Part shown: positions 50,989-59,476 of the stretch, piece by piece
Layout: the number at the start of each line of letters is the position of its first letter
Numbering within the stretch: the first letter of the stretch is position 1
NCBI RefSeq assembly: GCF_031851795.1
Contig: NZ_CP134696.1
Span: forward strand, 6,386,001 to 6,450,000
DNA length: 64,000 nucleotides
Source: Pontibacter sp. G13
Lineage (GTDB): Bacteria > Bacteroidota > Bacteroidia > J057
Reading direction: 5' to 3'
Made by a program: the position numbers and the translations under genes
Notes under the pieces: generated by a model
The model's input: the letters and a program-made list of their open reading frames with translations, nothing else
What the model was told of the DNA's origin: nothing
Databases searched by the model: none

Positions 50989-51729
50989 TTACAAGCTATT
51001 CAGCATTTCAATCACTGCCGCCCGCTTCCGCATGGAGACGGGGACATCGGTTCCATCCTTGAGGACCAGGTAGCCGCCATCGATCTTGACGTATTCCTTG
51101 ATGAAGGTGCCGTTGACGAGATGAGAGTGGTGGACGCGGATGAAATGGTTGTCCTTGAGCATCTGGTCGTAGAATTTCATGGGCTTGGAAACCAACAGCT
51201 GTCGTCCATTTTCGAGGTAGAAGATGGTGTAATGGCCACTGGATTCGCAGCGTACGATTTCACTCACAGGCACCACGTGGATTTTTTCGGTGGTGTGAAG
51301 GGCCAATCTGGTCAAAGGTTGTTGGGGAGAGACATTGTGGAGGAGAGTTTCCACCTGCTCCGATTGGGTTTTGTCGTAGGCTCTAATTTTGTCTACTGCC
51401 TCTTCCAGCAGATCCGTGTCGATGGGCTTCAGCAAATAATCCACTGCAGAGTACCGAAACGCCTTGATGGCAAACGTGTCATGGGCAGTAGTGAAGATCA
51501 CGTGGAATTGGATATCTCCCAAGATCTGTAGCAAGTCAAACCCGCTTCCATCGCCCATCTGGATATCCAGAAACACCATGTCAGGGGATTGTTCTCTGAG
51601 AATTTTGGCGCCTGTCACCACACCTTCTGCTTCCCCTATGACTTCGATGTCTGGGCAGCATTCGGCCAGATCGGCCTTGAGGGTGGCACGAGCTTCGGCG
51701 ATATCGTCAATGATGATGGCAGTGAGCAT
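50989..51729 (-). CDS. LytTR-type response regulator
   Basis: A 246-residue protein starting at MLTAIIIDDIAEARATL. Receiver domain 1-115 with phosphoacceptor Asp55 (MVFLDIQMGDG). LytTR DNA-binding domain 140-245 (RLALHTTEKIHVVPVSEIVRCESSGHYTIFYLENG, NHFIRVHHSHLVNGTFIKEYV). Such regulators normally answer a membrane histidine kinase; none is next to it. The gene directly upstream on the same strand (20-nt gap) is a membrane-anchored peptidase-like protein instead. Confidence 0.9.
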   Translation of the reverse strand: MLTAIIIDDIAEARATLKADLAECCPDIEVIGEAEGVVTGAKILREQSPDMVFLDIQMGDGSGFDLLQILGDIQFHVIFTTAHDTFAIKAFRYSAVDYLLKPIDTDLLEEAVDKIRAYDKTQSEQVETLLHNVSPQQPLTRLALHTTEKIHVVPVSEIVRCESSGHYTIFYLENGRQLLVSKPMKFYDQMLKDNHFIRVHHSHLVNGTFIKEYVKIDGGYLVLKDGTDVPVSMRKRAAVIEMLNSL

Positions 51730-51748
51730 GTATTCTTTTTTTTGAGGG

Positions 51749-52588
51749 TCAAAGTTGTAGATGGATGTGGTCATCATGGCGTACAGCATGGCATCCATGA
51801 AAGCGGATCTTGTTGAAACCGCCCAATCCCCAGCGATATTTCAGGTGGGGCTCCAGCAGGATCTTTCCGGTCTTTGGAGATCGGGCCAAATATCGAATCA
51901 GCGAAGCGGTACGATCCCGGTCCAATGCCATATCCTCATCCGGGCCTGTGAAGGTTTCGATGAAATTGTATTGCCAATATCCGCGACTTAGGCAGATTTC
52001 CGTCCAGTTCTTCTCTCGGGAAGTGGGCGCTTCGATAGAGCCATACCCTAGCCATGTCCGAGTGTGATTTCGGGCATAAGCACCTGCTTCGTCTTGGTAG
52101 AAAAAGGCCAGATCTACTTTCTCACCATCATTGTGGCTCAGGTGGGGAAGCAATGGGAACCCGTCCCAAAAGGGGAGATTGGCATCGAGATACGTGATGG
52201 CAGTACCGGGGAATTGTGTGCTGAGATGCTTGCCCGCATCCTCCAGCAGTGCCTTTAATTCCGGCTCAACATAGTGTCGATTCATCAGGCAGTACCCCAG
52301 CTGTTTGGGAACCAGTGTCTCCGACGAAAATACCGGAAGCGGAACACGCCCAGTCAATCTGGCCAGCGGAGGTACGATGGCGATATTGAACAATAGGTAC
52401 GTCCCTAGAAAAATGAAGGTCTTGAAAGCCCATTTGGGCCACCTCTGAGGTTTGCGATGGCGCAGAAGATGAGCGACCATTAAGCTTAGCAAGAGGACAA
52501 ATCCACCGATCTGGGTAAAGACCGTCAGCACCAATACCGCGAGGATGAGCCCAATTGTTTTGAGGATGGTAGAGAGGATGGTTGGCAT
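51749..52588 (-). CDS. Membrane-anchored LAS/MepA-like metallopeptidase
   Basis: A 279-residue protein starting at MPTILSTILKTIG, with three N-terminal hydrophobic segments (about 8-42 as two helices, 54-76). The soluble part carries the LAS-superfamily zinc motif: SHNDGEKVDL (His152, Asp159), aligning with SHxxGxxxD of MepA, and HDDHIHLQL at the very C-terminus (His274-x-His276). With three helices the domain faces the periplasm, where such enzymes cut peptidoglycan cross-links. Probable operon with the LytTR regulator. Family assignment rests on these two motifs. Confidence 0.65.
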   Translation of the reverse strand: MPTILSTILKTIGLILAVLVLTVFTQIGGFVLLLSLMVAHLLRHRKPQRWPKWAFKTFIFLGTYLLFNIAIVPPLARLTGRVPLPVFSSETLVPKQLGYCLMNRHYVEPELKALLEDAGKHLSTQFPGTAITYLDANLPFWDGFPLLPHLSHNDGEKVDLAFFYQDEAGAYARNHTRTWLGYGSIEAPTSREKNWTEICLSRGYWQYNFIETFTGPDEDMALDRDRTASLIRYLARSPKTGKILLEPHLKYRWGLGGFNKIRFHGCHAVRHDDHIHLQL

Positions 52589-52656
52589 ACCCGAAATTAC
52601 ATTCCCACATGAATATATCCTAGCTTCAAAGCCTTTCCTGACCGGATGAAAACAAG

Positions 52657-52688
52657 AATCCCGACTCCATCGGAATGAAGTCGGGATT
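52657..52688 (-). terminator. Terminator of the cyclophilin gene
   Basis: On the minus strand a 10-bp stem (AATCCCGACT and complement) is followed by CTTGTTTTC. Confidence 0.7.
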
Positions 52689-52709
52689 TTGAGATAACCG
52701 TTGAGGGGA

Positions 52710-53147
52710 TTAGTCCTCGATGATCGTGATCTTCTCGATCTTATCACCACCGCGGATATCGTCGATCACATCCAGTCCTTCGACCACTTTGCCGAAGCAG
52801 GTGTGGTTGCGATCGAGGTGCTGAGTGTTCTGGCGATTGTGGCAGATGAAAAACTGAGAACCGCCGGTGTTGCGACCTGCGTGTGCCATGGACAACACGC
52901 CGCGATCGTGGTGTTGGTTGTCACCAGTCAATTCACAATCAATGGTGTATCCAGGACCACCTGCACCCGTTCCATTTGGGCATCCGCCTTGGATGACGAA
53001 ATCGGGAATTACACGATGGAAAGTCAAGCCATCGTAGAATCCCTTTTTGGCGAGATCTTGGAAGTTCTTGACGGTATTTGGAGCATCGTTGTCGTAGAAG
53101 GAAACAGTCATGGTTCCTTTCTCCGTGATGATTTGTGCTTTAGACAT
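52710..53147 (-). CDS. Cyclophilin-type peptidylprolyl isomerase
   Basis: A 145-residue protein starting at [21 protein letters not shown], with no signal peptide, so cytoplasmic. Cyclophilin motifs: [34 protein letters not shown] (catalytic Arg in FHRVI) and [19 protein letters not shown]. It catalyses cis-trans isomerisation of Xaa-Pro bonds. A single gene. Confidence 0.93.
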   Translation of the reverse strand: MSKAQIITEKGTMTVSFYDNDAPNTVKNFQDLAKKGFYDGLTFHRVIPDFVIQGGCPNGTGAGGPGYTIDCELTGDNQHHDRGVLSMAHAGRNTGGSQFFICHNRQNTQHLDRNHTCFGKVVEGLDVIDDIRGGDKIEKITIIED

Positions 53148-53243
53148 TGTTTGGAATATTTCCGCAAAAATAGCCATCTCTTTGAGATTCCCCAATCTTG
53201 GAGTGACTGCTTGTGCTAGATGAAGGAGATTGGCGTAAAATGC

Positions 53244-53921
53244 CTATGAAATGGCGGATTCTCCTAGGTCCCATAGCTCAGCATTCTCCACGATTTCCAC
53301 GTTGGAAGCTGGGGTTGCTTGATTGGCCATTTCAATCATGGCTTGGGCAACGACTTCCCCAGGAATAGCCTTTACCGACTTTAGCGGGCCAATCATCAGG
53401 GGATTGATTGCCTTGAAAATGGATTGGGCCACGGCCTCACCCGGTCGGTTTTCGTCCCGAGCCCCAAGTAACAATGCGGGTCGGGCAATGCCCAAGTAGG
53501 GGAGATGCAACGCTTTTAACCCTTCCTCTGTCTCCCCTTTGACTCGATTGTAAAAAATCGGAGAATCGGCCTTGGCACCCATCGCTGTTACAATGAGGTA
53601 GTTGGGAACTTGTTGCCCCGCTGCATAGTTGGCAATTTGTAGGGGGATCTGTTTGTCCACCCGAAGGAACCGCTCCTGAGAGCCTGCCTTTTTGATGGTG
53701 GTCCCTAGACAACAGTAAATGTCAGCGGGAGGAGCTTCAGGAAGTCCTTTCGGAAGATGATCAAAGTCAATGACGTGAACAGTGACTTTGGGGAAAGCGA
53801 GTTGTACAGGTCTTCGTGAGAAGATATGTATAGCTGAGTAGCGGTCGTCTTGGGAAAGAATGCGGGTTACATGTCCTCCAATGAGGCCAGTAGCGCCAAA
53901 TACCCAGGCAGATTTTGCCAT
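53244..53921 (-). CDS. Rossmann-fold NAD(P)H-binding protein
   Basis: A 225-residue protein with GATGLIGGHV (dinucleotide loop) and the pattern of HTATIP2/TIP30-like atypical short-chain reductases (IFSRRPVQLAFPKVTVHVIDFD, YCCLGTTIKKAGSQERFLRVD, VTAMGAKADSPIFYNRVKGETEE). Tyr-x3-Lys of the catalytic pair appears as YNRVK. Substrate unknown. A single gene in a low-density region. Confidence 0.85.
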   Translation of the reverse strand: MAKSAWVFGATGLIGGHVTRILSQDDRYSAIHIFSRRPVQLAFPKVTVHVIDFDHLPKGLPEAPPADIYCCLGTTIKKAGSQERFLRVDKQIPLQIANYAAGQQVPNYLIVTAMGAKADSPIFYNRVKGETEEGLKALHLPYLGIARPALLLGARDENRPGEAVAQSIFKAINPLMIGPLKSVKAIPGEVVAQAMIEMANQATPASNVEIVENAELWDLGESAIS

Positions 53922-54236
53922 GCTAATGATTTGGTTTTTCGTAATTTTGTGTAGATATTGACTCAGTTCCAGGTGGGTAGACGAAATGCCCGTGTGAATT
54001 TAGCCCAACACTCCCGATCGTTGTTCCTGATGGAAATGTGCGTTTTGAGAACCAAATGGTGCATATTGGATACAGCATTCGACCCTTACACCTGCTAAAT
54101 TCTGAAGACATTTTGCCCACTTGCATACATTCAGGACTGACATATCTCATTTTATCCGCCAATATTTGTTTTTCGGCTTTTTAAAGTAACAAATTGGCAC
54201 GACTCTGGGTATATTAGTCAAAAATTTTGGACTTGT

Positions 54237-54590
54237 ATGAGACATAAACTTTTACTCCTCTTGCTCATCTCCTTTATCTCCATGGCGCCGCTCTCGGCAA
54301 ACAACCACCCATGGATCGATTCTCCCTCAACGGAGGATGCTTCGATCAAGATCGAAACGAGCATCTATCCCAATCCCAGTACGGGGGTTTTTTATGTGGA
54401 GGTGTTGACCGCTGCCGAGCTCGCTTATCAAGTGAAGATCGTGAATCTCATCGGTCAGACGGTTGTCAATGAAAAGGTAAAATCTGGTGAAAAGGTCAAA
54501 TTCGACCTCACTAGCTTTCCCAAAGGCGTGTATTTCGTCCAGGTGGACAATGGCGTAGATCAAGTGATCCAGCGTGTAGTGCTCCAGTAG
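54237..54590 (+). CDS. Minimal T9SS type A sorting-domain protein
   Basis: A 117-residue protein: signal peptide (1-22, LSANNHPW after it), a short linker, then a complete type A sorting domain (SIYPNPSTGVFYVEVLTAAELAYQVKIVNLIGQTVV, FPKGVYFVQVDN) filling the rest. There is no passenger domain. It should be secreted and either released or coupled at the surface. A complete gene with its own terminator. Confidence 0.85.
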   Translation: MRHKLLLLLLISFISMAPLSANNHPWIDSPSTEDASIKIETSIYPNPSTGVFYVEVLTAAELAYQVKIVNLIGQTVVNEKVKSGEKVKFDLTSFPKGVYFVQVDNGVDQVIQRVVLQ

Positions 54591-54624
54591 TACACAGCGT
54601 CTCATACCTGTCAATAATATCACA

Positions 54625-54663
54625 AACCGAGCAGTTGCTTTTCGCATCTGCTCGGTTTTTTTT
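54625..54663 (+). terminator. Terminator of the minimal T9SS gene
   Basis: AACCGAGCAG/CTGCTCGGTT stem followed by TTTTTTTT. Confidence 0.9.
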
Positions 54664-54675
54664 GAAGGGGGTGAG

Positions 54676-54802
54676 GGATTCCTCTTTCGGCTGCAAAGGA
54701 GCATCTCCAGAACCTCAATTCGCTATTTTTTCGGCCGTAGCCCCACTACGCCCTGCAAAAATAGCTTCTTGAGAACCCGAACCTGCCTCTTTTCGCTTCG
54801 AA
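54676..54802 (+). repeat. Family B hairpin repeat, copy B1
   Basis: A 127-bp imperfect palindrome. Main stem GCTATTTTT/AAAAATAGC, inner stem CGTAG/CTACG; outer ends TTTCGGCTGC and GCTTCGAAA. Flanked by perfect 14-bp inverted repeats (54664-54677 and 54811-54824). Differs from copy B2 by one base. Confidence 0.85.
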
Positions 54803-54843
54803 AGATGTACCCCTCACCCCCTTCTGTTGGCGCACAGTGCCTC

Positions 54844-54970
54844 GGATTCCTCTTTCGGCTGCAAAGGAGCATCTCCAGAACCTCAATTCGCTATTTTTTC
54901 GGCCGTAGCCCCACTACGCCCTGCAAAAATAGCTTCTTGAGAACCTGAACCTGCCTCTTTTCGCTTCGAA
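54844..54970 (+). repeat. Family B hairpin repeat, copy B2
   Basis: A direct duplicate of B1 (126 of 127 positions identical) after a 41-bp spacer. It ends 27 bp before the stop of the DUF1223 gene. Confidence 0.85.
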
Positions 54971-54996
54971 GGAAGTGATGAGAACCAATTCCTTTT

Positions 54997-55773
54997 TTAT
55001 TCCCAAGTAGTGGTGGCGGCGCCGTACATTTCGAAGGATTCTCCATCTTGGATAAAGGCAATTACAGCCAGAGGACCTTGCTTGTCTTCTCGCCAAGGGA
55101 TGTGAACAGATCCGGTGGTCTGGTCGCCCAGCGGATAGGCTTCCAGCGCACGAACCACATGGACATGCTTGAGCTTGCGGCCGGAATTCTCTCCTTTGGT
55201 CACGGTATGTTCAATTCCATCTTCGACAATGGCCACCATCATAAGCTTGCCAGGCTTGGGTTCGGACAATTGAAACTGGACCTCCACCGATTCATCCGAG
55301 GCTTCCGCTGTCAATTCAACTTCCACTTGAGCGGGATTTTGGATCGCTTGACGAATTTTCGTGGTAGCTTGTCCCCTGTCAGATCCCACAAACCCTTCCT
55401 GCCCATTGACGACCATCTGCGGGGTGTAGACCCTGTGGTCCCGGAAGTGCATGGCATAGGCACGCTGGCGATTGGAGAAGGCTTTGTCACCGTAGGGATC
55501 TTTCCAGCCCAGATGATCCCAGTAATCCACGTGATAGGAGAGTGGAAAGATCCGAAGCCCCTTGTTGCGGGCATCTTCGAAAATCGCTTCCAGTAGACGA
55601 TCGGCAGCAGGACAGCTTGAGCATCCTTCAGAGGTGAAAAGCTCTACAACCGCGATACCCGGGTTGAGGTCGGAAAGTGTGGCGGGACCACCGTTGGCAT
55701 AGATTTGGGCAGACGCGCTGGACGCCACAGTCAATAGCCAGATGGGAAGAAACAAGAACTTGGTGAGTTTCAT
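54997..55773 (-). CDS. DUF1223-family secreted thioredoxin-fold protein
   Basis: A 258-residue protein with a signal peptide (1-22). The N-terminal domain has the DUF1223 motif FTSEGCSSCPAAD (Cys51, Cys54), a thioredoxin-like CxxC, with YHVDYWDHLGWKDPYGDKAFSNRQRAYA and YTPQMVVNGQEGFVG as further family blocks. A C-terminal beta-domain follows. It is periplasmic; a thiol-redox role is likely but not established for the family. A single gene. Confidence 0.9.
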   Translation of the reverse strand: MKLTKFLFLPIWLLTVASSASAQIYANGGPATLSDLNPGIAVVELFTSEGCSSCPAADRLLEAIFEDARNKGLRIFPLSYHVDYWDHLGWKDPYGDKAFSNRQRAYAMHFRDHRVYTPQMVVNGQEGFVGSDRGQATTKIRQAIQNPAQVEVELTAEASDESVEVQFQLSEPKPGKLMMVAIVEDGIEHTVTKGENSGRKLKHVHVVRALEAYPLGDQTTGSVHIPWREDKQGPLAVIAFIQDGESFEMYGAATTTWE

Positions 55774-55950
55774 ATCAGTCGGAGGTAATAGGACTTGAAA
55801 AGAAAACGGTTGCAGATCCGTTTTGTCTAATTTTCGGTTTTTCCGCCAATCAAAAGCTCGCCTTCCCGACAGGAACTCGCTTGGGGGTCTCGAATTCCTT
55901 GCCTAAATTTCTTCTTCCCTGAATTTCGACCGGGGGATATTAGGAAGCAG

Positions 55951-57105
55951 ATGAAAGATACCTCTCCTGTTTTAATTGTCGGCGCTGGTCCTGCAGGCCT
56001 AGCTATAGCGGGAAGACTCCACCAACGGGGCATCCCTAGCTTGATCCTTGAGCAATCCCAGCATGTCGCCAACGCATGGCGTAATCACTATGATCGGGTG
56101 CATCTTCACACGGTCAAGCAATATTCTCATCTCCCGCATGCGCCTTTTCCAGATCATTTCCCGCAATACATTCCCAAAGCTCAACTGGTGAGCTACTACG
56201 ACCAATATGTTGCCTCACGGAACTTGGATATCCGGTTTGGAGTAGAGGTGCAAGCCATCGAGCGAGTAGGGGAGGGGTGGGTTGCCAAGACACATGATGG
56301 GGAGGTTTTTCGCTCGCAGGAAATCGCGATCTGTACGGGGTTCAATCGAGTCATCAATCGCCCCAAGTGGGCCAATGAGTGGAACTTTCACGGAGAGGTG
56401 ATCCATAGCCGGGAATACCGAAATGGACTCAAATATCGTGGGAGGCGCGTATTGGTCGTGGGGATGGGCAATACGGGTGCCGAGTTGGCCATCGATCTGG
56501 TGGAGGCGGGGGCGGATGTGTACTTGTCTGTCCGAGGGCCTGTGAATATTGTCCTGAGAGATGTGTTGGGGAGACCTACTCAGAAAACGGCCATGATGCT
56601 CAACAAGCTCCCGACAGCGATCGGGGATTGGCTAGGGAGAAAACTCAGTAAATGGACCGTGGGAGATCTTTCCAAATATGGCTTGGAACGCTCTCATCTG
56701 GCACCCGGCGAGCAACTCCGGAAATTCGGGAAAACGCCCGTCATCGATGTAGGGACAATCAAATTGATCAAGCAGGGCAAAATCAAGATTGTTCCCGGAG
56801 TGGAGCAGTTCTACTCCGATGGTGTTCAGTTTACCAATGAGAGCACCACCGCTTTTGATGCGGTAATCTTGGCAACGGGATATCGCCCGGCTGTGCAGGA
56901 ATTCCTCCAGCCTCAGGAAGGGATCTACAATTCTTTGGGGGTGCCGAAAGCTCCTGTCTTGGATGCTTATCCGGGGTTGTATTTCTGCGGCTTTGATGCC
57001 TATGCCTCGGGAATTCTGAATTCCATCCATCGGGATTCGGAGACGGTGGTGAATGAGATTGCAGCTCGGCAGGGGGTACAGAGCCAAGCAACTCCCAACG
57101 CCTAG
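55951..57105 (+). CDS. Flavin-containing monooxygenase (FAD/NADPH)
   Basis: A 384-residue protein with two dinucleotide motifs: GAGPAGLAI (FAD, 11-19) and GMGNTGAELAIDL (NADPH, about 170). The FHGEVIHSREY segment is the FMO-type identifying sequence and ATGYRP the end motif. It resembles YUCCA-like monooxygenases, which oxidise soft nucleophiles or indole-pyruvate. Substrate unknown. A single gene, ending 33 nt before family A copy A8. Confidence 0.9.
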   Translation: MKDTSPVLIVGAGPAGLAIAGRLHQRGIPSLILEQSQHVANAWRNHYDRVHLHTVKQYSHLPHAPFPDHFPQYIPKAQLVSYYDQYVASRNLDIRFGVEVQAIERVGEGWVAKTHDGEVFRSQEIAICTGFNRVINRPKWANEWNFHGEVIHSREYRNGLKYRGRRVLVVGMGNTGAELAIDLVEAGADVYLSVRGPVNIVLRDVLGRPTQKTAMMLNKLPTAIGDWLGRKLSKWTVGDLSKYGLERSHLAPGEQLRKFGKTPVIDVGTIKLIKQGKIKIVPGVEQFYSDGVQFTNESTTAFDAVILATGYRPAVQEFLQPQEGIYNSLGVPKAPVLDAYPGLYFCGFDAYASGILNSIHRDSETVVNEIAARQGVQSQATPNA

Positions 57106-57138
57106 TACAGATTTCATTTAGCGGAGAATGAAGCTCCC

Positions 57139-57328
57139 TGTGCGGCTGGTACGTGCGGGGTGAAGTGCCTGGAGTGGCCTCCGTCTAGGATGAGTCGCGG
57201 ATCAGCGGGCGGCGATATATCGCCCGCTGATCCGCGACCGACCGTCAGGGAGCACGAAAGGGACTGACCCAGCGACCGACCTATGCAAGCGCATACCCTA
57301 TCCCAAGCACGCTGGGACACCCCCAATA
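57139..57328 (+). repeat. Family A structured element, copy A8 (subtype a)
   Basis: Leader GTGCGGCTGGTACGTGC, closing stem GGGGTG/CACCCC, second stem CCCAGCG/CGCTGGG (57268-57274 and 57310-57316) with a 35-nt loop. Central hairpin with 18-bp perfect arms (57194-57211 and 57221-57238). Compared with copy A1 the arm positions change in pairs, keeping the pairing. Confidence 0.88.
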
Positions 57329-57331
57329 CCC

Positions 57332-57366
57332 AAAAAGGACCCACTCAAGCCGAGCAGGTCCTTTTG
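57332..57366 (-). terminator. Terminator of the M42 peptidase gene
   Basis: On the minus strand, stem AAAAGGACC/GGTCCTTTT followed by TTGGG; U-rich after the stem. Confidence 0.75.
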
Positions 57367-57386
57367 TCTGAGTTGTCAAGCAGGTC

Positions 57387-58475
57387 TTACTTGAAGTAAC
57401 GGAAGTCGTGTCCGTTCTCAATGCGTTGAAGGGCGTGGTAGATCAGGTTGATCACCGCCTCGACATCTGCCTTGTGTGCCATTTCCACGGTGGTGTGCAT
57501 GTAGCGCAATGGCAGGGAAATCAGTGCGGAAGGGACGCCTTGGTTGGAGTAGGCAAACGCATCGGTGTCCGTGCCGGTAGAACGGGAAGCCGCTTCACGC
57601 TGGAACGGAATGTCGTGCGCCTTGGCAGTCTGCTGGATCAATTTGAGCAAATTGTTGTGTACAGCGGGTCCAACGGTCATGGAAGGGCCTTTGCCTGCTT
57701 TGACGTCTCCATGCTGCTTTTTGTCGATCATCGGCGTGGACGTGTCGTGGGTCACGTCGGTCACGATCGCTACATCCGGCTGAATGCGCTCAGCAATCAT
57801 CTGGGCACCGCGGAGACCAATTTCTTCTTGCACGGCATTGACGATGTACAGGCCGAAAGGCAGCTTGATCTCATTCTCGTGAAGGAGACGGGCCACTTCT
57901 GCAATCATGAATCCACCTGCCCGGTTGTCCAAGGCGCGTCCCGTGAAGTAGCGATCGTTGAGGAGCATGAATTCGTCTTCGAAGGTCATGACCGTCCCAA
58001 CGTGAATCCCCATTTCGAGTACCTCGTCCTTGTTGGTGGCGCCTACGTCCACGAAGATATTCTTCAGGGTGGGTTGTTCTTCCTTGCCGGAGCGACGTGT
58101 GTGGATCGCTGGCCATCCGAATACGCCCTTGACGATTCCATCTTCGGTATGGATGTTGACGCGCTTGGAAGGGGCGATTTGGTGGTCTGAGCCTCCGTTT
58201 CGTGCTACATAGATGAGGCCGTCTTCGGTGATGTAATTGACAAACCAAGAGATCTCGTCGGCGTGGGCTTCGATGACTACTTTGAAAGGAGCGTCAGGAT
58301 TGACGACGCCATATACCGAGCCATAGGCATCCACCTCGTAGGTATCGATGTAGGGTTTGATGTATTCCAGCCACATTTGCTGGCCCCCAGACTCGAAACC
58401 AGTTGGGGAGGGATTGTTGATGTAGGCTTCGAAGAATGCCAGCGAATCTGGCGTGAGGATGGAGGAATTTCCCAT
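57387..58475 (-). CDS. M42-family metalloaminopeptidase
   Basis: A 362-residue protein with the M42 metal-site motifs: EAHADE (His, Asp region), LDNRAGG (bridging Asp), EEIGLRGAQ (catalytic and metal Glu), DVTHDT (Asp), and a late HTTVEM with the final His. These form self-assembling tetrahedral dodecamers that trim short peptides. A single cytoplasmic gene. Confidence 0.92.
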   Translation of the reverse strand: MGNSSILTPDSLAFFEAYINNPSPTGFESGGQQMWLEYIKPYIDTYEVDAYGSVYGVVNPDAPFKVVIEAHADEISWFVNYITEDGLIYVARNGGSDHQIAPSKRVNIHTEDGIVKGVFGWPAIHTRRSGKEEQPTLKNIFVDVGATNKDEVLEMGIHVGTVMTFEDEFMLLNDRYFTGRALDNRAGGFMIAEVARLLHENEIKLPFGLYIVNAVQEEIGLRGAQMIAERIQPDVAIVTDVTHDTSTPMIDKKQHGDVKAGKGPSMTVGPAVHNNLLKLIQQTAKAHDIPFQREAASRSTGTDTDAFAYSNQGVPSALISLPLRYMHTTVEMAHKADVEAVINLIYHALQRIENGHDFRYFK

Positions 58476-58680
58476 GATGGTAATATCAATATTTCAGGTG
58501 GTCGTTCGTTCGGTGGGCCAATGCTCCAGTAGGCCGAACATTCTGCAAATATAGCCCGAATCGCGGCAACCGAAAATCATCCCGTCGCGGGATTGTGTCG
58601 GATTCGGACAATTTCTGGGGAGAAATAGGGCGAATCGGTCATTTCCCAGTAAATTGTAGGCTCTAAACTTTTGGAAACCC

Positions 58681-59166
58681 ATGCATAAGCAATTGTCTAA
58701 CTTGTTCCTCATCGGTCTATTTATTGTTGGATTGGTGGGGTGTGGAGAAGCGACTTCCTCCCAACATACGGCCAGCCCTACAGAAGCTCCCGCTGCTCCA
58801 GCAACGGAGGTGCATATGGAAGCCGACGCTCGAAAGGTCGTTTCTGGACTGCTCCCGCCATCGGAATTTGAGGCCATGGTGACCGAATATGCAGACGTAC
58901 AGCTGATAGATGTGCGTACTCCTGGGGAATATGCGGGAGGCACCATCGAAGGGGCCACCAACGTCAATGTCCGAGGAGCAGATTTTGCCTCAAAGATCCA
59001 GCAACTTGATCCTACCAAGCCTGTGATGGTGTTTTGTGCCAAAGGGGGGCGTAGTGCTCATGCTGCCAACTTATTGTTGGAGGCTGGATTTCAGCAGGTT
59101 TTTGATCTGGATGGAGGGGCTACCGGATGGAATGCCGCTGGTCTGCCATTGGTCAATCCAGAATAA
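58681..59166 (+). CDS. Rhodanese-domain lipoprotein
   Basis: A 161-residue protein with a lipoprotein signal (Cys21, LVGCGE), a Pro/Ala-rich linker and a rhodanese domain (about 65-160). The active-site loop is CAKGGRS with Cys119. It could transfer sulfur or act in redox chemistry in the periplasm. It precedes rpmI by only 65 nt, but rpmI has its own promoter in the gap. Confidence 0.88.
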   Translation: MHKQLSNLFLIGLFIVGLVGCGEATSSQHTASPTEAPAAPATEVHMEADARKVVSGLLPPSEFEAMVTEYADVQLIDVRTPGEYAGGTIEGATNVNVRGADFASKIQQLDPTKPVMVFCAKGGRSAHAANLLLEAGFQQVFDLDGGATGWNAAGLPLVNPE

Positions 59167-59177
59167 TACATTCAGGG

Positions 59178-59208
59178 TTGGCGGAGTCGATCAAATTTCC
59201 TACCTTTG
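59178..59208 (+). promoter_or_regulatory. Bacteroidota-type promoter of rpmI-rplT
   Basis: GTTG (ending 59180), 20 nt, TACCTTTG (59201-59208), with the start codon 23 nt further on. The TACCTTTG box is identical to that of rpsP. Confidence 0.7.
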
Positions 59209-59231
59209 CCGACCAGAATTAACATTTTGTC

Positions 59232-59420
59232 ATGCCAAAAATGAAGTCCAATTCCGGGGCAGCTAAGCGTTTTAAGAAAACCGCCTCAGGAAAGCTGAAA
59301 AGAAAGCACGCGTTTAAGAATCACATCTTGACGAAGAAGTCCAAGAAGCGCAAGCTCAAGCTCCGTCATTTTGCTACCGTGGATAAGGCCGATCAACCTC
59401 GTATCGAGGCGATGCTTTAG
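59232..59420 (+). CDS. rpmI: 50S ribosomal protein L35
   Basis: A 62-residue, strongly basic protein starting [25 protein letters not shown], the L35 signature, and ending [18 protein letters not shown]. Follows a strong Bacteroidota promoter. infC, usually just upstream, is not in this window; the upstream gene is a rhodanese. Confidence 0.95.
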   Translation: MPKMKSNSGAAKRFKKTASGKLKRKHAFKNHILTKKSKKRKLKLRHFATVDKADQPRIEAML

Positions 59421-59476
59421 GCCCCAACCATTTGTTTTTCCATTTTCATTCACCTGATTACAACTAGAAAAAACAT

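Noticed and set aside
54676-54970. Direct 127-bp repeats considered as a CRISPR start
   Set aside because: Only two copies, repeat far too long, each unit is a hairpin element and no cas genes are near.
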